64,000 nucleotides of DNA. Source: Albifimbria verrucaria. Taxonomy: Eukaryota > Ascomycota > Sordariomycetes > Hypocreales > Stachybotryaceae. The position numbers and the translations under genes were made by a program. Where the stretch lies: positions 186,001 to 250,000 of the forward strand of contig JAHREC010000023.1 in the NCBI GenBank assembly GCA_020081605.1, given 5' to 3'. How positions within the stretch are numbered: the first letter of the stretch is position 1; each line of letters starts with the position of its first letter. The notes beneath the pieces are model-generated. The model worked only from the letters and a program-made list of their open reading frames with translations, ran no database searches and was not told the origin of the DNA. Below are positions 33,724-46,276 of the stretch, piece by piece.

Positions 33724-35013
33724 ATGTCAAATATTTACGCTTCGCACTGCGATCAGAGACAAGTACAACAATGGGGCGGCCATTATAATACAGACTTCGA
33801 TCTATATCCATACCTTCCCGCTGCCCATTCCTCTGCACCACTTTGGCCCCAGCTCCCCTTCTCCAATGACTTGGATGGCTATCGTAATGCTATACCAAGC
33901 ACTTACCATGGTTCAGTCACACATTATCAAGCGCCAAGCGCTCCGTCATACCCAGTCTGCGACTACACAGACGCAGTCTCTTGTTATGTATTGCCGATCG
34001 TGGAACCCAAGATGGAATATGGATATCCTGATGAATCAATCTCGTATCATGTTCCGGAGCCTTACTACCCGCGCGGTGGTGGCACAGGCTTGGTTCCATA
34101 TAATGCTGTCTACGACTCAGAACCAGCTGCCAACTTAGCACACGCCTCAATTGAAACACCCTACTTTTATCAAGAACCAAAGTTTATGGAAAAACAGGCT
34201 GGGTTTGAAGCGAGCACGAATGAAAATCATCAGGAGGAGACAGATTCATCACATCGGCATTGCGAAAGTTGTACGTGTCAGAGCCACCCAGAAATGTGCT
34301 CTCCACAAAGCAACATCATCGCGAGCCCTTCACAGAAGCTCGATCATTTAAGCCCTGCAAGAAACGCGTCTAGCCTGAGCTCGACACAAATGATACCCTA
34401 CTCCAATCCTCTGCAGGGTACGTCAGACTCATGTCCTTCGCAAAGCTCCAATAGCCTAAGCCTTCCACAGACTATTCTTACCTCGAGACTTCCACAACAC
34501 ACAGCCAACCTGGACCCTTTGTTGGTCACGCGGTGCATCGAAACTTTACAGAGCACACTCCACCCGGGAACCTTCAGCCTCAGAATGTTATGGAACACGT
34601 TCCGTTTGATCATTCCGAAAGGGTTGATTGTTTGCAAGGACCAGAAAATATATGGTGGTTGGAAATTCGGAATTGATCCAATGCTAGGAAAGAGGCTGCT
34701 GTCACTCCCCGCCGGCGACGTCTCCATATTCTACTGCAGTTTTGCCGAGATGCATCGGGTAATTGCGAGATGTATTTACGGTATGCTATGGAAGGGGATG
34801 TCTTTTCGAGATTTTGCAGGACACAGCACGGCAGCAATAACATATTGCCTGGGAATCGAGGGCCAACGAAGAGTACTTGTAAGAAGGAGAGAAAAGAAAA
34901 GAAAAAGAAGGGAAAAAAAAAGGATAAAGAAAACGACAAAGAAAATAATACTGGTAGCCATCAGGAGATGCTTATATCTCTCCTGTGCCTCGGGCAAGAT
35001 TGACGCCCAGTGA
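33724..35013 (+). CDS. Tyr/Pro/Ser-rich protein with conserved-looking C-terminal domain and basic tail
   Basis: The ATG at 33724 gives 429 residues; the open frame extends further upstream but that part is unlike protein. Residues 1-290 are low in hydrophobic structure and rich in Tyr, Pro, Ser, Gln and His, with a CESCTC cluster near 230. Residues 300-400 form a compact segment (TLHPGTFSLRMLWNTFRLIIP, then KIYGGWKFGIDP and SFRDFAGHSTAAI). The end is a strongly basic tail (REKKRKRREKKRIKK), a likely nuclear or nucleic-acid-binding signal. A disordered activation-type N-terminus plus basic tail resembles a regulatory protein, but the family is not recognised. No intron is evident. Confidence 0.55.
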   Translation: MSNIYASHCDQRQVQQWGGHYNTDFDLYPYLPAAHSSAPLWPQLPFSNDLDGYRNAIPSTYHGSVTHYQAPSAPSYPVCDYTDAVSCYVLPIVEPKMEYGYPDESISYHVPEPYYPRGGGTGLVPYNAVYDSEPAANLAHASIETPYFYQEPKFMEKQAGFEASTNENHQEETDSSHRHCESCTCQSHPEMCSPQSNIIASPSQKLDHLSPARNASSLSSTQMIPYSNPLQGTSDSCPSQSSNSLSLPQTILTSRLPQHTANLDPLLVTRCIETLQSTLHPGTFSLRMLWNTFRLIIPKGLIVCKDQKIYGGWKFGIDPMLGKRLLSLPAGDVSIFYCSFAEMHRVIARCIYGMLWKGMSFRDFAGHSTAAITYCLGIEGQRRVLVRRREKKRKRREKKRIKKTTKKIILVAIRRCLYLSCASGKIDAQ

Positions 35014-37045
35014 CGTGATCTTCTCGAGATAGCCCAACACGATGAATTATCATTCCTCGCAGCAACTCCTGGATTATTGGATACCCTGGTGCAGTGTTAA
35101 ACACCTCTGATAAAGTCGAGGTCGCGAGCAATGGAGACAAATGGAAAGCCACAGGAGTCGGCGTGGCGCAAATCAGATCTATCCAAGCATCCCACCCGTA
35201 AGTCCACACATGCATTTAACATGATCTACACACCTGACTTCTCCACCTTGCAAATGCTCCTTTGTTCATTGCCATGGTCGAATTACCTTTGAAAACACAT
35301 TTCCCCTCGCACGCTAAGGCTTGCCTCGATTCGGCGAACGCCGTCTTGCAGAGAAATTGACTGGATCGCTGCTCGGATTGTTTTCCATCTGGATGATCAT
35401 GTCGCATCATTCGGTCTTTTTCATTATCCAGCCTGGCAGGTAGCCTTAGAGTGGAGAAGGCTGGAAAGGCGCCCCCTTCGCCAATGAATGCGACCAAGTG
35501 TCATGTGTGGCTTGGCGCCGAGAATGATGCTTTAAACGACTGCCTGTCTCCATGCCGGACGGAATGCCTGGAGGCTCTTAGGCACATTCAGTGCCTCGCT
35601 TATAAAAAAAAAAACCCCACCCCCAATTTCGATCCGTCTTTACGGGGTGTCGCTTCCGGCGAATTTCCATTCCACATCTTAAAGGTGAAGAGTAAGCTCG
35701 TCAAAGACAAGCTCTGTGCTGTCGTGTTCTTTTGTCTTAGCATTTAACTATGGTGATGGCAGTCTGAAACTATAGGTATTTCTGATCTGGGAAATCTGAT
35801 GTAAGTAGAATAATTAATGACCATGACTTTTCGTCACTTGTTCAAGCGTTTGTTAGATTCTATAATTCTCACGAAGCGTCCACGGGGTATGGAGGGCAGC
35901 GAAGTAAGGACTTGAATAACTAGCAGCTTGCCTGAAATTACCGTCTCCAGTCACTAACTTTAGTGGGATGCCAAGCACACGACAAGATGCACATTGAATT
36001 AATGTAGCCCCTCTCCTCCCTCTCCTCTCCACCACTAAAAAAAAAGGTTCTCAATCTTAATGCGCAATGTGAGTCAACCTTGTCCTTGCTGTACTTCGGC
36101 GCTAAGGATAGTAAACGATCTCGAATGCCCATGATTCTTGCTCCTTGCTCCTTGCTTCTTTCTTCTTTCTTCTTCCATCTTCCGCGAAACGGGTATTTAA
36201 CAAAAGAGCCCCACACTGGATAGCCACATTGTACAGTGCTATAGCAAGGTGGGCAGTTAAGCGAGACACCTGAGCTAATGCAGGGCTTACGGCGTGTGCA
36301 CGGCCTGTGGGGAAGTGTAAATCGTGGCAATCAGGGCGAAGATGTCCACTTCAATCAGCTTGGGTGGGGTGTTTCCTGGCCCGCCCCGTTGCCCGTGACA
36401 TATCTGGATATAACACATCTTTAGCAGCTGAAGAAAGAAGCAAGGAATTTCCTTGAAGGGCTTCGACTCATTTCGACTCGACAAATGGAGGTATATCCGA
36501 CCGTTATCCCCACGACAATAGCCCGAAAGCGGTAAGATTTATGCGCAGCTGATGGGTCGCGCCAGATAATTTCTCGTAACGATACCAGCACCCACTCACA
36601 TCAAGAAGAGAGCCACATGTGCACACTCGGTAGTGGGTATCGGCACAATACGATACGCACAATTGATGCGTCTAAAATCTCAGACTAGACTAACCGTGCC
36701 TCTAGTTGGCACAGGACAGGGAAAGGTGCTGCAGGAGTGATTCATCTCTGCACTATAAGCCCGATGTGTGCCGTAGGGGCCATTCCATCTTCACAACGGC
36801 TGCTCATTTATGTCAAATGTCTCATTCTTCCACACATGACACGCGGCCGAGGAGAGCAGGCATATAGCCCAGATAAGATGCTGACGTCACATGTTCAGAC
36901 ACCTCTGCGTCGCTCAGACGATTTGTTAAAAGCACTTCCAAGATCTTCTGAACATGGTCTGGCGAGTTGAGCCATTGATCCCGAGGTGTTAACTCAAGAA
37001 TGATATTAAATACATAGAGAATCTGGTAGATTCTAGGATAGATTC
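35014..37045. other. Intergenic, nothing recognised
   Basis: Contains A-runs (35604-35614, 36037-36045) and CT-rich tracts (36000-36030, 36140-36180). No supported gene, RNA or element. Confidence 0.35.
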
Positions 37046-38349
37046 TCAATACCTCTTCCTGAGGTTTTCCTTTGACTTCCTTCCACTTCCCAAGTATCGA
37101 GGCAAGTATGTAAGGGGTGTAGAAATGCCCGAAGCAAGAAGGAGAAATGCCACAGCTGGATGACCATGCCGAGGCGATAGAATTCCACTAAGAAAGCACT
37201 CAAATGTTGACTTCCCACCTGAGAAACTCATGATACTAGTGTTCCCCGGTGATATTCTGAAGGTCGTGGCACGAGACCTGAGCCCTAATTCTCTAGCGAA
37301 AGCCAAAGCTGCTCTATCTCGCTCACTCCATGCAAGTTCGCGGTCGAGTATGAAGTTTAACGTCATTTCAGTCAGCATGGGAAACCGTCCAAAGATCTGA
37401 GCGCCGGCTCGTACCAACGCTAATGCTATGCCGAATTGTCCGTTGATGCAAGCCTGGGCTAATGGTCGTCTGACGAGGCCACACGCCACCGTCAAGGAGC
37501 GCTTCGCGTCTACGTCGAAGCCTGAATCGATAAGATCAGAGACGATTGACTTACATCCGGAGCTAGCGTTAACAGCATAAGTGAGGGCACAAGACGTTTC
37601 CACCTGATCACGATTCATATGGCAAATAATGTCGAATGCATTTGCTGCTGCTGCCAGATTAATACCACTGTCTGGCCAACAAGTTCGGCCGAGGTCTTCG
37701 ATGAGTGATCGGTGGTTCTTTAAAGGCTGAATCATGTAGGATTCGAAACCTTCAAGCTGTTCCAAGTCTGGCTCGTCTAGGGCTAACAGATCTTTTCGAA
37801 AACCCTCAGCGCTTTGCATATATGTCGAATGCTGGCAAGAGAGGCCTGGAACAAACAGGTTGCGATTGCGGGTTCTTTGGCCCATAGCGCACCGAAAAGG
37901 GCGCTATGCTTTGCCAAGTATCTCTTCGTCGAATGCTCGAAAGGAATTTCGATCGTGGACTGGGCGTAGAGATTGATGCCTTTGGCCAGGAGATGTTTTA
38001 CAACAGTGGCGTGTCCCATCACAGCGGCTGCATAAAGTAGCGTTGCCCGAAATTTCAGGTGTCCCATTCGAGTGAGCTTCTTGAATTGGGCGTTAAACTC
38101 CTGTTCGAGGTTCGCATCTGCTCTCTCTGCGTTGTCTATCACCGCAATGATACTTTCTTCGTCTGTGTATCTTTCAATGGCGATTATAATGGATGACGTG
38201 TTACAACACTTGACATTTCGTTTGTAAAGAAAGGTATTAAGCAAGGAGTGCAGCGTCTTGCAGGTGAGAATCAGTTTGTTGAGAGAGGCATCATTGCAGA
38301 ATTGTGCAATCATAAGCTGGATCTCGGGAGGCAGTTTGCGTTGTAGCAT
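37046..38349 (-). CDS. F-box/ankyrin-like protein, one apparent frameshift
   Basis: The ATG at 38349 starts an F-box (LPPEIQLMIAQFCNDASLNKLILTCKTLHSLL). Ankyrin-like units follow: LLYAAAVMGHATVVKHLLAKG, then RPLAQACINGQFGIALALVRAGA. The frame breaks at a TTTT run on the plus strand (37793-37796). One extra base would continue the reading as EKDLLALDEPDLEQLEGFE and give about 434 residues ending at 37046. F-box/ankyrin proteins are abundant in filamentous ascomycetes and are presumed SCF adaptors. It resembles 10259-11626 in plan, but its F-box is more complete. It may be intact with a consensus error. Confidence 0.7.
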
Positions 38350-40352
38350 AGCTAACCATAATATCGTCGAAATGGTTTACGGTATGTGTACGTGCAACAT
38401 ACAGGAGAAAGTTAACTGTGCCTCTTCTTATACATATATGCTCCGTAACTTTGGGATCCTTGTGTATGGCTCGAGACGCTTACCTTTTGCCCCCTACTGA
38501 ATCGGACCTGGCTTATTTTCGCCTACTTCCCATAAGCCCTCGTTACGCTGCCAGTGTGTTATTCACTTAATTTCTACTGTAATTTCCTTTCATGCAAACT
38601 TGTGCCTATGGTTCAGTTGCGCTGTAAATCTAGAGTCTTTTGCTGCATTATCGTATGCCCTGCTGCTCCCCGCAGGTTACGTTCAGTCTCTTCTTGTTAT
38701 ATGAAAAAATCTGGGTGTTTGGCACATGGAAAGTTCAACTTTTGGGATTTTGTTAATCTGACACTTTTTGGGGGTAGTTCTATTTGAGATAAGAAACTGC
38801 GTGTATCTGTATATGAATCTGCATTTCTCCTTTGTTTGGCTGAACTATCATGGAGTTTCTTTAACCACGAGACATCTTCATACTTGGAAATCAACAGAGC
38901 ATCGACGATATTTGGATCTCACTGAAAATGCGTGAGTATATGACCATTTCCCTCTGTGGTTATACCTTTCAGATGTATTACGATGGAAGGGATGAACGTT
39001 GCATGAAGATCGCCAACTCGATGGGGAGCCTGCCGCTGAGGGTGACCGTGAAGCTCTGTTCTGGGCGAACATATTGTTTTCAGGTATATTGACCCTATTC
39101 GCATTATTTCAACACAGATAATTAACCCAGCCGTATCCTAGAGTGGGCCGGAGTCGACTGATGTGGTAGATATTGGGCGCGATAACGATAAAACTAAAGG
39201 ATACATGGCCCTTCACAGTATATACTACTGAGTATGTATGTTGATCATGGTTGTTCACTAGTTGTTAGGCCAGGATCTCGCGGGTCGCCCTGAAGCTAAT
39301 AAAAACTCGGCCACCTTTCCCTGGTATGGATGAGAGTGCCTTGAAGGCATCATTGCACAGTATCAATACCTTGATATTTCTTATTCCGTGGGGAAATGGG
39401 AATCCCTTATGAAAGTCTTTCTTGTAATGTACAACACACGTTTGAAGCGCTCATCCATCTCGTAATGTAGCATCATCACTCAAGAGGCACCATGTTCCGC
39501 CTTTGGATGATGTGAGTTTGCGAGGGGTTCTATACAGTGCTTGTTTCTCGTATCTAGACCAAAATTCATCGAAAAGCTTCACCCTTCCATTATGCGCTAC
39601 ACCCACCCTCGCAAAAGTGAAAACTGTAAGATGTACCCTGCGTGTAGAGTCCTTAGCCATATCAAGCTAGTTTATTCATGTTCATTCAGTTCATCCAGTT
39701 CATCCATCTAACCCCGGCTGGGGTCTCTGCGTACAGCCTAGCTCCAATTTACTTAGCGTTTATTTACCGTCTCTTGTGCGGATATCACCATTTCTGTTAT
39801 ATGTAGTAGTGCAGAAAAGGTCCGGTATCGTGGTAAAGTGCTGGCTACGGAAGATTTAGACACCCTTCAGCAATTTTTGCAGCACATAGAGTTGAATTTA
39901 CCGGGGTTTCATCGAAACCTGTCAGTTTAAGAGTATAGTATAAGTGCCATTCCTTCTCATATCCTGTCAGCAATCGAACGCCAAGCCAAGCTTTACTATA
40001 CGGTAAAGGCGCATGACAGCTTCAACATAGAATGGATTGATGTATACAGCGTATCTTGCATATCACCTTACGGACTTTGAACCTGCAAATATATGGGAGG
40101 ATATACGAGCGGTCTCACCGTCTCACCCCTCCCCACTACTAACTGAAAACTCAGATGGGGGTTTTTGTTAAATGGAAGTGATGGCTTGTAGATGAACCAT
40201 GACCTACTTCCCGGTTTGGAGCTAAAGCCGTTTGACTCTAGAAAAGATAAAAATCGGCCAGACACTGCCTCAACAAGCTATCACTTTGTCGTAATGACCC
40301 ATTATGCTCCATCAACCAGTTCCTTTACGTAGGGCCCATTTCAATCTGCAAC
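38350..40352. other. Intergenic, nothing recognised
   Basis: A short imperfect GTTCATCCA repeat occurs near 39675-39710. No supported gene. The right end is the presumed promoter of the terpene synthase. Confidence 0.35.
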
Positions 40353-41557
40353 ATGTCAGAGGTACAATGTGGGAAAAGCTCACCGCCCAAAATCCAACGC
40401 GTAGACGTTATGTTGAAAGATCGTGGCATATCACTAGGGGTAAGTTTGTATTGCTTGCATCTCCTCCTACACGAAGTCGATGTCTTACTATCATGAACAG
40501 TTTGACATAATAGACTATGGGCTATCTTCCTCTCTCCGATCGGGTGTGTTCGAGACCAGGGCGGCTCAGGACATGCTGCTTGCACACACACGATTTAAGC
40601 AATCCCTGTCTAGAAGTGCAAGCAACTCCTCCAAAGATCAATGCAAGGCTGAGCTAGACGCCATTGAAGTTCTATTCAGTGGAAACCTAAACGAAGACAT
40701 AAGCATTGCGTTCACGGCTTGGTTGGCATTCGCCTGCGCGATGGATGATACCCTCGAGACACTGCCACCAGAGCTGGGCGAACAGGTCCTTGAGGAATGC
40801 ATTGTGATTTGCAATGAATACACCAAAGACAAGTGCAAAAACGGTATGTGACATGTAGCTTTGATAATGTATGGAATGGGACTGATACGGTAGGTTACTA
40901 GCGAGCGCAGACTGCAAGGTCGGAACGGAGGACAGGATCCAGCATCTCACTAGAACACTTCTTGCCCACTGTAAGCAGCACCTGTCGGAGTCAAGCATGG
41001 AAGCATTCCGTGAAGCGGTGTGCCTTGTTTTTCTAGCTCACATCAAGGAATGCCATTTCCTGCGACGAGATATACCTAACGATTTCGATACCTATATGTC
41101 TGTTCGCAGGCGGACGATCTCTCTGGATCCGTTCTTTGAAATAGTCAAGTGCGAAATGTTACCGGAAGAAATGCGAAGACATACTCACTGGTCCAAGCTG
41201 CAAGACGCGATATGCCGGGCGGCTGGGCTTCAAAACGACCTTATCGGGCTGGAGAGGGATCTGGCAGATGCCGAGGAGCTGAATGCCGTGGTGATCTTGA
41301 TGAGGTGCGAAGGCCAACAAACTGCCGCTTCCGAGCTGAACATGATGGCCTTGGCGGGGTGTGTCAAGAGGGTTAATGACGAATACAATAAGATGGTGGC
41401 AGTGGCCGCTGGTGTTGTTGAGGAAATTTACGAGGCCACAGAAGTAAAGGTGCGAGATCGCGTGATGGAAGTAGCGAGGCATATTTCTCTTTTATGCAGA
41501 ACGCACCTTGAGTGGTGTACTTCGGCCAAGAGGTATAAAATTAGCAGTGCAGCTTGA
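40353..41557 (+). CDS. Class I sesquiterpene synthase
   Basis: Three exons (40353-40439, 40501-40843, 40902-41557) with introns of 61 bp (donor GTAAGT) and 58 bp (donor GTATGT) give 361 residues, normal for this family. The aspartate-rich metal-binding motif is DDTLE (D111, D112, E115). The second metal site is NDLIGLERD (N255, D256, G259, D263), and YMSVRR lies upstream of it at the pyrophosphate-sensor position. An RY pair lies near the C-terminus (SAKRYK). These bind three Mg2+ and the diphosphate of a prenyl substrate, most likely farnesyl diphosphate; the cyclised product cannot be predicted. No obvious oxygenase or transporter gene lies beside it, the nearest neighbour being the patatin gene. 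All key residues are present, so activity is plausible. Confidence 0.88.
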
Positions 41558-42058
41558 GCCTCAACCGACAATACCATAGGGTTTCGAATATTTGCATAAT
41601 TGATGATTGTAGATCCAGTGATGGTCTCCACTGAAACAGAGGCCAACCTGCCAAAAATGGGATTTGGACCACCTGAATTCAACCCGTACTTATAAATACA
41701 GCCACATGCAAAGGAAAAAAAGAACTGGATGATTCAGCCACTACTTGTTGCCAGAAATTTTGAGAACGAGGCGTGTGTTGCAGTAAAATTTAACTTGAGC
41801 CATTTGATGCTGTTTGAGTTACGAACCTCATCATGCCAATAATAAACAATAATACCACACGGACTAAATATGGCACTCTATGAGTGTAGCAAGCATCATG
41901 GTAATCGCAAAATCTTTGAGACCACCGGCTTAACTGTGCGAAAAGGACTCTGTATACAAGACAACTCATATATGTACATCGGTTGTGTGCCTCTTCTAAT
42001 CATCTCTTGTCGATTGTACTTCCAGTTCGAAGTTACAGACAGGTAAGTTCATACGAAG

Positions 42059-45000
42059 ATGACGCATTGTAGCACGATCAGCGTCAAAAAGACCTGCGGC
42101 AAGTTTATAGGATTTTCCGAACAGTCAGGCCGAATTTCTGTAGAATCAACAACACTGCTAGCAGAGGTTCTTGCGTGCATAGACTACTCTCCTGGCATCG
42201 TTCTATTCATTGGAACGCCCAGCTCCGCCATTACAACAAAACTTAGCGAAAACATTCAATTCGACCCTGGACATGTCTACCTGCAGTCTAACCAAAAAAA
42301 CAAAACTCTCGAGGTATTCTGTCCCGTGAGGCCTCGACAGTTGTCGATACATGATTATAACCCAGGAGAGATCCTGGACTGGATTTCTACCGAAAAGCTA
42401 CCTCTTGCCAACATCTATGCCCGTCTATTCGGGATATTTTCCAATGTGGTTTGCGTATTTGACAGTAGCTTCTCTTCTACCACCGACCTCGAGAGCTTTC
42501 TCGAGACTTGGTCGCGCTCAGCCTCTGATCATCTGAAATCCCGCGGATCTCTACCACGGCTGATCATCTTCACTGAGAATTCGAAGACTCAAGCATCAGA
42601 GATGGAGAAATCCCTCCGCCACAAGATGAGTCCTGTGCTGAACGAAGGATTCTCTGGCCTTGCTGTGGAGTCTCTGGCAGTTGAATCAGGATTACTTAGA
42701 GGACGTGTCTATAGAAAAACAATGAGGATAATGGATTATGTCGAAAAGCATTGTGCTGCCTCGCAGTGGGAAAAAAGGCATCTAGGATGCTCTTCCACTC
42801 AAATGATCTGGTGTCTCTGTTCGCTGAAGCCGGAGGTTGTCTCATGGATAACATGACCTTCGATCCCATAATAGCTGCTCGGGCATCACACCCCTTGCCT
42901 TTGGATTCTCATGTACAAATCGAAAGCTTTCTATCTGACTTCGATACGCAAGACTGTTTTGAAACGTTCGCGCTGCCGTATTTGGCCTCTGCAATTCGAA
43001 TGGAGGCCTTTCCTCAAGGATCACACAGTTAGTGAAAGACTAAGCACTGCACTTTCCCTAGACTGATCTTGTATCGTGTTTCAGACGCAACGGCTGACGG
43101 CGTGGAAATCCGCCAAATCTAGAATTCTATCTTGCAGATGTCTTTGAAGCCTTATACCTGCCTCACTGGCATCGAGCAGCACATGCGAGAGGGTTGAGCT
43201 CAAACATTCAGGAGTCATTGGCAATGCTCGTCACCGGGAAGAAAGCATACCATGCGTTCGATAATATGATAGGGAGAGAGACTAAAGAAATAGAGACTAC
43301 AGGCATTGATAACCTTATTTCACCGCACGAAAACGAAAGAAGCGACGAGGAGCGTCACGTCGATCGAGTTATTGCCTCAAAAAATCAATGGGAAAGCCAT
43401 CGAACTACCCGGTACTGTCCAGTGTGCATTGTGCAACCGGCCAAGTACCCGCTTCCATGTGGACATCGATTCTGCAAAGACCACATCAAGTTATTCGGAA
43501 AGCAAATATGGGATAACGAATTTTTAATTGAGCAATGTGTTTGCTGCCAGACACGCTTCGAAAACGTGAGTTTCCATTTTCGCCCGCCTACAAAAGGTGT
43601 TCGTTGCTTAGCCCTGGACGCTGGCGGAGTCAGGGCCATCGCACATTTGGAAGGTTTGCGTTTGCTTGAGGAATTGATGGAAGAGTATTTCCCAGGTACA
43701 CCTGTCATTGAATTCTTCGACATCGTAGCAGGAACAAGCTCAGGTATGTCTATCCAGAAACAAGAAGAGAGCAAGGTACCAGGTCGGTCTGGTGAAGCTA
43801 ATGCACGCTAAAAAACTGTAGGTGGAATTTGCATTTTGACGCTGGCCCATCTAGGGATGATGGTGAAAGATGCGATTACACACTTCACAACGTTAAGTCA
43901 ACGAGTGTTTGGTCAGATATCAATGATTCAAAAGCTTCTGGGTCTATCGTTTCGTGGCGCAATATACGACAGTCATGCTATTGACGAAGCTCTTCAAATC
44001 CATTATGGTAACAGCTCACTTGCCGATTACACGCCTGCTACAGCTCGGGATGCTCATATCTTGGTACCCATTAAGGGAATGCCACGTAACGATTACGTTG
44101 TGGACAACTTCAACAACCCTTTTGTGGTGCTGCCTGATGGAGGTGGCGTCCAGAAGATTCTCACATCTCAAGCGTAAGTCTGTCGTCCTCTACACCGTGT
44201 GTCGCCCTGTATCGCCCTGTATCGCCCGTCTTTTCTCTTCTACAAACCCATCATCACGTTTTCCATTTCATTTTCAAATATTTGTCACGGAACCTTCGGA
44301 TTTAATATGGTAACTGACTCAATCTATGCGTCTTATATTAGTGCCCGGTGCACATCAGCTGCTCCTGGCTATTTCCCCATACCATTGGTGGCGCGGTATA
44401 TCAAGATGGAGCCCTCGGGCGGGCTAACCCCATAGGGATTGTTCTTTCTCAGGCCAAGGCCTTATGTCCCCACCATGTCGCCCCAGACTTCGTGCTATCG
44501 ATGGGCACTGGCTGTGAGAAGAAGCAGGCCCGAGAAGTCATAGCACAGCCTCTTGCAAAGCCCGTGCCTTGTGAAGCCAAGACTCCACTTTGGAGGAAGA
44601 TAGGCTTTGTCGACCTGCTGTATCGACTGGCTAACTCTTACAGTGACAGTGTCGCCGTGGACGGTGAAAAATATGATCGCGATTTGATCCGAGAGCTTTT
44701 GGAGCCAGAGGTCGCAGAGAGATGCCATCGAGTCAATGTAGAGTTCCCAACAGGTTGCCCTACCCTTGATGACACGAGTGCAATGCCTGCTATAAGGAAT
44801 GAAGCAAACAGGCAGTACTCGTCAGATCCATCCTTTCTACGTATCAGAAACGAGACGGTTGCCACCAAGTTCTACTTCGAACTTACCAGAATACCTCTCA
44901 GGCGCTCAGGTCATTTCATCTTCCAGGGTAGAATCTCATGTGATGTTAGGCCCGGTCCAAAACTTGCCCATTTTATGAAAGTGTTGCTGAATTACAAATC

Positions 45001-45367
45001 AAAATTTATCGTTAACGGAGCTATCCTTCCACTAGAAAATGCTGCGAACTCTAGCGGCTACCAGGGAAGGTTCGAGATGATCATAAGTGGTACCGTCGCA
45101 AGCTTACAGACTGAGTTTGACATATCTCTCCGACAACAACGGCCTGAAGGGGAAACGCAGGATCGTATAAGTTCCTCACCGTATTCGCTGAATCGATTGA
45201 TGAAAATGCAAGGGTTGCGTTGCCTTGTCGCACAAACCAAGAACCACAGGGTCAGGCCAAGTAAACGACCAAACCCGGACGCTGGCACGGTTTCACGACC
45301 AAACAAGGCGCGAAAATACAGTTTTTGTCACAATGGGAAAATAATGGCGAGAATGTCGCCAAGGTAA
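42059..45367 (+). CDS. RING-finger patatin-like phospholipase, one apparent frameshift
   Basis: A multi-exon gene. The N-terminal region (42059 onward) is followed by a possible 62-bp intron (42705-42766), an intron at 43028-43137 (donor GTTAGT), one at 43744-43821 (GTATGT) and one at 44174-44341 (GTAAGT). The central part has a RING-like finger (CPVC...PCGHRFC...CVCC) and then a patatin domain: LDAGGVRAI at the oxyanion loop, GTSSGG with the serine nucleophile split by an intron, and QDGALGRANP with the catalytic Asp. After the last intron the frame slips at CCCC (44375-44378); one extra C would join APGYF to the QDGALG frame. These enzymes are lysophospholipase/acylhydrolases, often linked to fungal NLR immunity and accessory DNA. 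The oxyanion loop (DAGG rather than DGGG) and GTSSG are near-consensus, so activity is plausible if the frame is whole. Confidence 0.75.
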
Positions 45368-46276
45368 CATATCAAAGTTCAGATTAATTGCAGCACAGCG
45401 ATGATTTTGTTAGTGAGCGGGGCTGAATTTAGGCCTATGCTTTTTAGCAGTGAATGCACAAGCTCAAACAGGGTCTCTAATGTGAATGTGTTACTACTCA
45501 CGTCAGCACCAGCAGCCCAAATTCTGTCGGGCATTATGATAGCAAAGATAAGCCCGACAAAACGTGGCCGATATTGTTGATTCGTTTATAGATGAGCATG
45601 TTGAAGGAAGCAACGCCGACGAGCTCGTAATTAGCTATCTGGTGTACTAAACCATAGATGAATTCAAAATATGAATTGAGATAAAAGTACGGATAAAACT
45701 GTAAAATCAAGATGCCAGTGATGAATATCTTTGAAGATTCGGGTAACCCTATCCATCACATACGAGGGTAGTTTGTTGGGGCAGGAAACAACAGCACACC
45801 CCAAGACGTAGGTGAGTTACTTAGACAAGTAGAGCAACAGCATCTCAGAAGATGGTAAGTATAATTGGGCATCACATATCATATGATAAATAGCAGCTTG
45901 AGGTAGGAAGCAAAGAATTATGTTCATGAAAAAGGATAAAAGATGCTTGCTTTGTCCCTTTTTCTCAGGTTGGGTATTCTGCAGTCTTTATACCCAGTGG
46001 AAGGGTAAATAAAATAGGCTAGTCAAGGGTAATTAAAAATGAGGGTTACGCCAAATAAAATGCAGAGCTGGAGAGAATAACACAGTACGTAGGTATGGTG
46101 GTTGATATCTATATGGTGACACGCTTCATCTACCAAACTGCGCTATCATAAAAGGAAGAATGTCTGATTACAAAAGATTCAATATAAGTCTATACAGAAG
46201 GCATATATATAATGAGAAAAGAATATATGCGTCGTTTATCTCGAAATTATAATAACAAGACATCGTCTGGGTATTC
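45368..46276. other. Intergenic AT-rich DNA
   Basis: No gene or repeat recognised. It lies between two converging genes. Confidence 0.35.

Noticed and set aside
42705..42766. Frame change in the patatin gene at an A-run read as a frameshift
   Set aside because: A 62-bp intron with GT...AG ends restores the phase, so a frameshift is not required, although the donor is weak.
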